This document shows positions 56,362-64,000 of a DNA stretch of 64,000 bases, one piece after another (the first letter of the stretch is position 1; every line of letters begins with the position of its first letter). The stretch is from contig NC_092572.1 in the NCBI RefSeq assembly GCF_037975245.1, forward strand, positions 26,516,989 to 26,580,988, written 5' to 3'. The DNA is from Apostichopus japonicus (lineage: Eukaryota; Echinodermata; Holothuroidea; Aspidochirotida; Stichopodidae). The notes under the pieces are model-generated. The model was not told the DNA's origin, made no database searches, and worked only from the letters and a program-made list of their open reading frames with translations. A program made the translations under genes and the position numbers.

Positions 56362-56728
56362 TTAAAGGTATTGAAGACTCGCCCCAAACCGCGTGCCCCG
56401 CTTTGAAAAAGTTAACTATTCCATTGCTTTCAAGTGAAGTTTTCTCCTTGTCGCTACAAAATGCAGACAGTAATGAAACGTGATACCTTGTAATCTTTAG
56501 GTGGACCTGAGATGTCCGTCACTGCTATGTACACTGTGTTGTGGGTGATGACCGTAGCTGTATGTACTGACAATACACTAGTGTCTAATAACCTACAGTA
56601 ACAAGCTGTGTGTGTGTATTTTCTGGGATGGATGGTGGTGTCTAACACTTCTGTTACACCTCATTCAAAACTAAGTCAGATTACCGGCATGAGACGTTTC
56701 TTTTTGCACGAGTCTTCACACCCTTTAA
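56362..56728. mobile_element. TTAA-flanked TIR element candidate, 367 bp
   Basis: The left end TTAAAGGTATTGAAGACTCG (56362) pairs with the right end, whose reverse complement is TTAAAGGGTGTGAAGACTCG (ending 56728). TTAA lies at both edges. The interior is non-coding. It shares the TTAAAGG outermost bases with the elements at 17950 and 38080, but the following TIR sequence differs. Confidence 0.82.
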
Positions 56729-58000
56729 GAACAACTACGTGAACATACGCACATGTTTATTTAGATATTGGCACGTCGTGACCTGTTCTGTATTTGATTT
56801 TTCTTCAAGGGCGCATACATATTGTCTGGAAAGTAAAACTAAGTTGCCAAGCTCGTTAACTTTGTTATTTATTTTATCCTATCAGTCATTATCAGCATTG
56901 TTCATGTGTTTTATGTTTTGGCTGTGGAAAAAAAATGAAAAAATCCCCTCAATTATACTTATAAAGTTAGTTTGAAAACGTTCATTTAGTGCTTTAAATT
57001 TAGACAGATCAAATCAATTTTGTGTGTTTATATCTTATCTTAAAAGAGCAAGGATTTTGTGTCCATTATTTAATTTCCTGTGACCCCCCTGTGTCGCGAT
57101 ATTGTAACTGTAGGAGAGAGAGTGCTAGGTCTTAATGTGCCGAGAGACAATAAGATATCCAGTTCTATAGCCCTTAATTCTTTGTATATAATCCTTGCTT
57201 TGAATTTGATTAAATTTAATCCCTCACCTCATGAAGCAACTTCCTGTGTTAGAAGTTATCGATATTTAGTATACGGCTAATTGGATTGCTAGAAGTTTTT
57301 TTTGGAGAACCCCCCTCCGATGAAAATGGTGCATCCCTCCTCGATGGGCATTCGAAGGCTAATTCTCCAGTTAAGTGGCTGATTTCCCTTTTTAATTAGA
57401 ATGGACCAATAACAGCCTTTTTGTGACTCACACGCAAAGTTTTTTTCTCTCATTCTGTGAGTCCGTGTTATAGATACAGGCAGTGTTTTAACTTTCTTTT
57501 TTCGACAACGACACATTCAAACGGTCACTGAGTTTGAGACGCAGACTTGTGCTTAAGTTCTCTATAGGGCCTATGTATACACATATCCATTCAATATTCA
57601 TTGGAGCGTGATACATTAGCTTTGATTGGGCTGTTTGTATCTCTTGCTTCGGCCATGTTGAGCTGAGTGACTTCGTAATCGGTTCAGTCCTTTCGTTTTT
57701 TTCATTGTTGTCGCCCTGTTTGCCTTGTAACTGAAGGCATGCTTTCTCTTTCAAACGGAATGCTTTGAGGCATGTGCTACGTACGTCGGTCTCTTAACCC
57801 TAACACACACCGTTCTCTTATCGGAACTCTTCCTTTCTGCCCGAGGAGATATCTGTGGTAGTCGACCATACCTTACTTAACAGGTTTGTGCCAACCTTGT
57901 CGTAATTCAAGACATTTTTTTGAAGTACTGTTTACATGCACTTTTTTGCTTACGTTTAACTCTCTTCTTTTATTTCACTATGTTGCAGTTTATAGTTACT

Positions 58001-58110
58001 AATATGAATGTGAGAGACTGACTTCGGTCAGCTTGCGGCTTTGATAAGCCAATGAGGCTTCTTCGCGAGTTCCTGCTTGCAGGAGGATCTAATATACATA
58101 CATGTATACA
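58001..58110 (+). mobile_element. Structured dispersed repeat H, copy 2
   Basis: Same repeat as 55344-55450. Its first hairpin has a UUCG tetraloop (CUGAC-UUCG-GUCAG), a highly stable class. The stems match copy 1 exactly even where neighbouring bases differ. The 3' end is ATACATACATG with a further TATACAT run. The upstream boundary is AATATGAAT in both copies. Confidence 0.87.
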
Positions 58111-59374
58111 TTTAGTCTCAGTCTAGAAAATCCTAAATCGATTCATTTGAATTGAACTGTATAAATTGATATGCACTGAAGCATCAGAAATCCATCCATG
58201 ATGTAATATATATTTATTTTGGTCTCTTTGTTATATATATATCCACCAGTTTTTCGAGATACGATAATTACTTACCTCGTTGTTGTTCTAACTCAATAAC
58301 ATGCAGTACAGTGTTCAATATTATAGCAATATTATTAGATAAATCCAGATATGTAACAGGTCTGGAGTTTGGCCTCCAAGTGAAATTTAGCAATTTAAGC
58401 AAAGCAGGCTTATCGCTTTAGACTGTGATAGAGGGCTTGGCTCTAGTTCCTTTGGCAATGTTGTTTACATTTTGTCCCCAAGTTTTCAGCAGTTTAGTTT
58501 ATTAATCATAAATTTGCCTAGTCTTAATTAAAACAAGATACCACTGTATATCATGCAAGGACATTCCTCCTTCCCCTACCCCATCTCCCCCTCCCCACAC
58601 CGATACATATTTCCTCCAAATTTATGCAGATTTATTTATGAAGATTATCCCGCAAGTTACTACTGAATCTGTTAGATTCTATTAATTAAACAAAAAATCA
58701 GACACACTTTACTGTTTAAGTCTAAATCATATAGATCTATAGATATATAACAAATTAGGGATTCTCAATAATTTTCTGTTTTGAGAACTTTTTGGAATAC
58801 ATATTTTGACTTACTTTTAATGCTAATGAAATGAAAGTTTCTGCCATAAAGTAACATCTTTGACCTCTTGTTATTTGTGCAATTATTGAAAGTTTCTTGA
58901 TAACATGTTGAAATATGACAACCTATTATTACATTTCGTAATTGTCAATTTCACTTTCATGCAAATTCATGCTAAAATTCTTTTCAGAAAAGAGTTAGAA
59001 GAATATTCGGACAACTTCTTTATTAACATATCTTCATTAGTTTACACCAGTCTAGAAAAACAAATTAAATTGTAATTACTGTATGTGGTTAAAATTGAAA
59101 ATTGAGTTACTAATCTTTGAAAGTGTCGTTCTATTAATTTGATTCCAAAATGTTCATATATAAACAGTATCTTTCAGTGTCATACATTTCATGTGTTTGT
59201 AATTAAACATTTGACTGGCAACATTACAATGAAAATTATTACTCTTTGAAAGTTAAAGTTGAAGTTTTTTTCAGTATTGTTTGAGGCCAAAGCCCCTCAC
59301 ATGACTTTCCAACTAAACCCCTGGTCATTGGTAACTTGTCACACCCACACACCAAAGTGTGCACAATTCAAACA
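58111..59374. other. Intron spacer, nothing recognised
   Basis: AT-rich unique sequence. C10-type run at 59376-59385 borders the next element. Confidence 0.45.
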
Positions 59375-59640
59375 CCCCCCCCCCAGGGCCTTATAGTTGC
59401 ATCACAACTACGTGTACCCTGGGGGACCACCCATAGGGGGCAGCAGCCACAAGTCTGTGCACTCAACTATATTTCCAAGTTACATGGCAAAGTCCCCATT
59501 TATACACGTGGGTTAAGAGAGTCAATGGAGATAAAAAGTGCCTTGCCCAAGCACACAATGTAATGATCTGGCAAGGACTTGAACGTGCGGTCCTTAGATC
59601 ACAAACCTCCACTGTCTCAAACCACGACATTTGCCAGACA
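59375..59640 (-). mobile_element. tRNA-derived SINE, minus strand
   Basis: On the minus strand, 59630-59570 is tRNA-like, with GTGGTTTGAGACAGTGG as the A-box region and CGTTCAAGTCC as the B box. The body that follows contains the reverse complement of AAGTGCCTTGCCCAAG, a motif I associate with SINE/LINE-derived repeats of many aquatic animals. It ends in CCCTGGGG and C-rich sequence. It lies inside putative intron 2. Confidence 0.7.
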
Positions 59641-60422
59641 TTTTACATTTCATCGCAGGTTTATTAAAAGATTTTGTACTTGTTGCATCTCATTATACAG
59701 TGGGCAGGAGGGTAATTTCAACATTTGAAGCCCCACAGCTCAAACAGTATATATCATGATAATTCCCAATTTCATCTCAGATGTCGTTGCTTGTTTATGT
59801 AGTACTCATATATGTTTTCACGGTTGTAGTATATTATATTTTGTGTATATGTTTGTTTGTTTATAGCTCATCGATACTTTGTTGAATGTTCCTCTTTATA
59901 AGTTTTATAAGTTATTATTATTATATCATTATTATTATTAGCACTGCAGAGTACAGCAGTTGTGCACTTGTAATTTCTTACTCAAGAACGATACCGGATT
60001 CTGATAATCACATTTTGATTGGGGAAGTTTACCAATCGAAAAATACTTTCAAAAACTCTTTCCTTATATATGTACGTGACTGTCTTTTAAAATTGTCACA
60101 TTTAATAATTTATTTTTATATCCTTGAGTGTGACTCACATGAATTTCTGGAAACCAAAATCTTTCCACCAAAATACTCAAATGAATTAGTACCGGATATA
60201 CCTGCTAGAAACCATGAAGACATGATCCGTGCTCTTTCTGACCTCTTTGGAAAGTATGTTACCGTGGTATCATGTCGTGATGACATCACATTAGTACTAC
60301 TATTTCATTATCTATTATTAAATTTCACGCTTGGTGGCGTCGTGAATATTTAAAATGTTCACATCTTTCTGAATTTTCATCTTAATTTATTTTTGCTTTT
60401 TCATTCTCTTTCTTTTGTTAAG

Positions 60423-60573
60423 GTTGACTACATCCGAGAATTGAAACAAGAAGCAGAGAGCTCCTCCAGTATGCTGTTGCCTAGCAACCATCTCTGCATC
60501 AAATCGGAAACCAAACTGCAAGAAGTTCCCACCGGATTTGACTTACCTGACGAGTTGGCTACCCCGTCGTTCA
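60423..60573 (+). CDS. Candidate coding exon 3, disordered activation-domain-like, weakly NR4A-like
   Basis: The acceptor is a long pyrimidine tract ending TTTGTTAAG|GTTGAC. The donor is GTTCA|GTGAGT at 60573/60574. The exon has 50 full codons plus one base and starts in phase 0, compatible with exon 2. It begins VDYIRELKQEAESSSSM (a short acidic amphipathic segment), contains a SUMO-type site IKSE, and ends FDLPDELATPSF, an acidic-hydrophobic stretch like a transactivation motif. The DL...PSF ending recalls the conserved PSFSTF segment of NR4A A/B domains. The VDYIREL start also resembles the end of bHLH helix 2, but no basic region or loop precedes it. The next exon is not in the window. 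Moderately sure it is a real exon, unsure of family. Confidence 0.5.
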
Positions 60574-61173
60574 GTGAGTTTCTACTTTTTCCCCAATTTT
60601 TGTTTCCTTTTCGCTCGAAGTTTCACCGAACGTCGGGTCTCTCGGTAAATTTAGGGGGTCCGATTGTCGACTGATTGCTTTGGAACGTGACACAGTCACG
60701 CTGTGACAGAGCTTTACTATCCTATACAGTAGAGATTGCGACCGAAGATCCAAGAACTCGTGAGAAACGGTTGAAAATTGTTAAAGCAAAAGCTGTTAGT
60801 AACAAAACGTGTAGCTGTCTTCCTGGGTGGTAGATTCGGAAGGAGGTGTAAGTGGGCGGTGCCCGAGGAGCGAGGGCGCAGTGCTAAAAACGTTCCAACG
60901 TATAGTCAGGAAGATGGGAAAGTGCAGATATGGAGCGGAAACAGGTATAAAGTATCGTCGCTGGTAAATCCCCAAACCAGTCAGTTTTGGGGTTGTGTAT
61001 GGAGATTGCTACATTTTTTGAAATATTGAGGGTCAAATGATAGTTACCGATAGATACTGGCTGTTACAATTATCGCTGTACACGTATCACCAAAGTGGAC
61101 CCTGTTTACATTCAGTAATGACACTATTGCTATGTACCATGGGCACCTTTCAAAACTGAATTTTGAAGCCTCT
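60574..61173. other. Putative intron 3, first part
   Basis: A GC-richer stretch around 60640-60960 contains small frames without family features. No acceptor-exon combination was convincing. Confidence 0.4.
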
Positions 61174-61607
61174 AGATTTATGGAAAGCTAAAAGTACTGT
61201 AAAATTTCGAAATTTCGAGCAAACAAAGTTTGTTTTCCTAAAATGTCCATGTGCATTTACCAATCAAGGCCGGTTATAATTGGTAGAATTTAGTTCATGA
61301 ATATCCATGATGCTCTTGCTACAATTGACTAGATTTATGGAAAGCTAAAAGTACTGTAAAATTTCGAAATTTTGAGCAAATGAAGTTTGTTTCCCTAAAC
61401 TGTCCCCGTGCTTTTACCTATAAAGGTTATAATTGGTGATGCTCTTGCTACAATTGACTATATTTATGGAAAGCTAAAAGGACTGTAAAATTTCCAAATT
61501 TTGAGCAAACAAGGTTTGTTTCCCTAAAATGATCTCCCATGCTTTTACCTACAAGTGTTATAATTGGTAGAATTTAGTTCATGCATATTCATGATGCTCT
61601 TGTTCTG
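61174..61607 (+). repeat. Three-copy tandem repeat, ~130-157-bp units
   Basis: The block TTTATGGAAAGCTAAAAG, then ACTGTAAAATTTC and GAGCAAA, starts at 61174, 61331 and 61460. All three copies contain a TTTACC...GTTATAATTGGT segment and end in GATGCTCTTG. Copy 2 lacks about 28 bp (TAGAATTTAGTTCATG and neighbours) that copies 1 and 3 retain. The copies are diverged by several percent. Confidence 0.93.
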
Positions 61608-63210
61608 ATCAAGTTTACACAGTTCGAGATTCTTGTCAGGGTTACTCTCCGATCTGTCTGCCCGTCTGTGATGGAGAATTGGGTCGTGGAGTTCACCACA
61701 AGTTTTCTATTCTTACTTCTTTAAGAGTCCTCATGGAAAGTTTCCTCGCGTTTTTTGAAATGTAGCTTAAAATTAAAGACCGACAAGGAAGTGCTTGATT
61801 AAAGAGCCCAATATTAATTACCACACTTGCAGATATAAGTGGAATTAGTCAATCCTCATCAGACGCCCGTATATGTACTCGACGAGCTCTTTAATTGGCG
61901 TGGCAGACCGCAGTCCCCCCTCGAACCTATTTGCATTTTAGAATTTCTTTTGTTTGTGAGAAATTCCCACGTCGTCGTGGTCCTTGCAGGGAATCTGGCG
62001 TTTGATTGGTGGACTATCAAACTGATTTGCATAGATGTAATGAACCTTTGAGGGGAGTGATTAGTTCACAGGAAGTGAGGCTTCCTATCTCGAAGACCAC
62101 CTGTTTCCTGGACAACATGAAACAAATATGCCCAGCTGTTCAGGCTTGTCCTAAGTTCTGTGATTATATATATATTGAGTTTACAATCATAGCAACTTAA
62201 TGTACAAGACCACTACATGTACCACACATCGTGGTTAAGTACCAACCCTTATTATGACCTATGGAGTTGAACAATCACAGAGGTGGTTAAGCATTTGGGA
62301 GGTGTCGTGTGTTCCATCCCAGGCCGCCCAAAAATTAAGGTGTTGTTTTTTCTTTCCATACAAGAGAAAATCCACATTTTTTCTCATCTGAAATTTCGTC
62401 CACATCGTTAAATATATTATAAAATGGGCTAAAAATCGTGGACTGGATATCCACCCTAGTGACCCTATGATGTAATGTGTTATGAGTAATAAGTGGTTCT
62501 GCTTCTCTCACATGATACATATATGGCTGATTTGAGATGATAGAACTCTGCCTTCCGTACTGATATTTAATCATGGATTTGGGTTAATTGTGCAATATGC
62601 TAGAAGGGGGAGGGAAGGGATGGGGGGGGGGCGAGAATGAAAAATCCTGAAGATGGTCACACATGTGTCCATTTCACAGAATATGTTGATACTGGATAGT
62701 AATATCTATAGTAAGTGCTTATAACTGGCTAACTTGTTTAATAGTTCTATTTTAACTTTCTCTGAAAAATACAATATTGGTCCACAAAAGTTTTATATTT
62801 TACTTACAGTAGAACGTTAAATTAGGCCAAGACTTGAGAAAAGCGAAAAGGGAGCAATGATAAAGGTTTTAACAATATTTTTTCACATTGCACTGTATGG
62901 ATGGAATTGGGGAGAGGGGGGGGGGGGTAGTTTCTTGTGCAGATTTAAAGATATTTATAAATCTACAAAATATGTTAAACATTTTCATTCAAATTTTGAG
63001 TAGCAGGTTTGAAAACTCTCTCAATAAAATATACTTTTATAGTGTTTCGATCCTGGGTACAAGACCGCCATATATACGTCTTAGCATGTTTACCGTATGT
63101 ACATTTAGCAACTGTGCCTATATCAGCCACTGCTCAGAGGGAATAGCTTTAACTCTCAAACCGGTTTGCCCTTTTTGAGGTCGTATCGAACTTTCTGCTT
63201 GGTTTACGTT
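61608..63210. other. Non-coding stretch, nothing recognised
   Basis: Small frames near 61839-62200 and 62888-63178 have no signals. G runs near 62620-62631 and 62918-62928. Confidence 0.45.
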
Positions 63211-63379
63211 TGACGTCACAGGAAATTTGAAAGCATTCGGGAGGAAAGACCCTTTGTTGTGTGTTTAGTCCCGTAGTAAGCCCTTGACAAGGTTCGGCGG
63301 CGTAGGCGGTTTCCTAAAATAAGAGCTGTAGGGCCCTGAGTACATCCTGCAGTCATGGGAGGGCAGCGCAGTAGGAAAT
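63211..63379 (+). promoter_or_regulatory. CRE followed by a possible alternative first exon
   Basis: A full CRE TGACGTCA lies at 63211-63218. About 140 bp downstream an ATG at 63355 opens eight codons (MGGQRSRK) ending in a donor-like GGAAAT|GTAAGT (63379/63380). It could be an alternative promoter and first exon inside the gene starting at 47.6 kb, or chance. The short MGG...S start would fit an N-myristoylation signal, but this is speculative. Confidence 0.25.
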
Positions 63380-63589
63380 GTAAGTCACTGCTGATCAACC
63401 TTACTGACGGCTGACTCTCTCTTTATAGCTTCGACTGGGTGTCGATGCATCATGGACGTTAGTGGGGCCTGTTTGAATTGAGAAAGTTCATTTGGAATAT
63501 ATGTACTGTACATAATTAGTATATATACAGTCAATTGGATCTACCATACAGCTAGGTCTGCTTAAATTAAAGGGTAAAAACGTCTAGTA

Positions 63590-64000
63590 AGTGTAGTACT
63601 AGTGGTGTTGGACTGGTGTATTGTTGGTGTACTAGTGGTGTACCGCCGATGTATGATCAGTGGTGTACTAGTGGTGTACTACTGTATCAGTGGTGTACTG
63701 GGCACTGCATCAGTGGTGTACTAATTGTATATGTACCACCTGTGTATGATCAGTGGTGTACTAGTGGTGTACTAGTGTATTAGTGGTGTTCTGAGCACTG
63801 CATCAGCGGTGTACCGCCGATGTATGATCAGTGGTGTACTAGTGTTGTACTACTGTATCAGTGGTGCACTGCTGTCTCAGTGTTCTACTAGTGGTGTACC
63901 ACCGGTGTATGATCAGTGGTGTCCTAGTGGTGTAAGTACTGTATCAGTGGTGCACTGCTGTGTCAGTGTTCTAGTGGTGTACTACTGGTGTTCTACCGGT
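63590..64000 (+). repeat. TGGTGTACTAG-type minisatellite, runs off the window end
   Basis: Units of about 11-12 bp (AGTGGTGTACT variants) make up the whole stretch. A higher-order marker GTATGATCAGTGGTGT recurs at 63651, 63743, 63822 and 63907, giving super-repeats of about 80-92 bp. The array is still running at position 64000. Confidence 0.93.

Noticed and set aside
59886-60353. A 155-residue frame just upstream of exon 3 as the preceding exon
   Set aside because: Its only good donor (GGAAA|GTATGT near 60254) leaves a phase that would put exon 3 out of frame and hit a stop.
60423-60480. A bHLH domain (VDYIREL resembles the end of helix 2)
   Set aside because: No basic region, helix 1 or loop is found upstream in a phase-compatible exon, and the residues after VDYIREL are Ser-rich rather than a zipper.

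Overview
The window is AT-rich, gene-poor eukaryotic DNA. Microsatellites, short terminal-inverted-repeat (TIR) elements, tRNA-derived SINE-like fragments and poly-G/C tracts fill most of it. Spliced-gene signals (GT/AG junctions, Kozak-context ATGs, CCAAT boxes, CRE palindromes) point to an animal. The abundance of MITE-like elements and the recurrent TAGGCCTA-type motif suggest a marine invertebrate, perhaps an echinoderm or another invertebrate deuterostome. That taxonomic guess is inference; no full-length conserved protein is present to fix it.

Layout. 1-16 kb: AT/GT microsatellites, a 297-bp TIR element (6626-6922), a perfect 1184-bp GATA array (7311-8494) and a mosaic GGAC/GGAT/GGAG array (15093-15950). 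16-19 kb: a dispersed repeat, a ten-copy satellite of about 121 bp with tail subtypes (16727-17916), then a TTAA-flanked TIR element (17950-18558) and a TATAGGC-rich simple repeat. 22-27 kb: two copies of a 460-bp TIR family flank a hAT-type MITE with an 8-bp target duplication, and a tRNA-derived SINE follows. 28-40 kb: mostly unassigned DNA with isolated promoter-like motifs, a second hAT-type MITE with an 8-bp duplication (36222-36600), a TTAA element (38080-38312) and a conserved hairpin motif (39161-39200).

Two places look like gene starts. At 40.7 kb a CCAAT box, CRE half-site and YY1-like motif precede an ATG that opens a 29-codon candidate first exon with a GT donor. The same promoter block recurs inverted about 1 kb away. 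At 47.4-60.6 kb there is a candidate gene: a promoter with a perfect CRE, a noncoding exon 1, a coding exon 2 (49428-49567) and an exon 3 (60423-60573), with phase-compatible splice sites. The 86 residues read so far are low-complexity and transcription-factor-like. Short motifs faintly recall the N-terminus of NR4A nuclear receptors, but no DNA-binding domain lies in the window, so identity is open. The gene probably continues beyond position 64000.

The 10.9-kb intron 2 holds two copies of a structured ~108-bp repeat (three predicted 5-bp hairpins with 4-nt loops), a TTAA element and a SINE. The window ends inside a TGGTGTACTAG-type minisatellite. No bacterial-type genes, CRISPR arrays, intact transposases or reverse transcriptases were seen.
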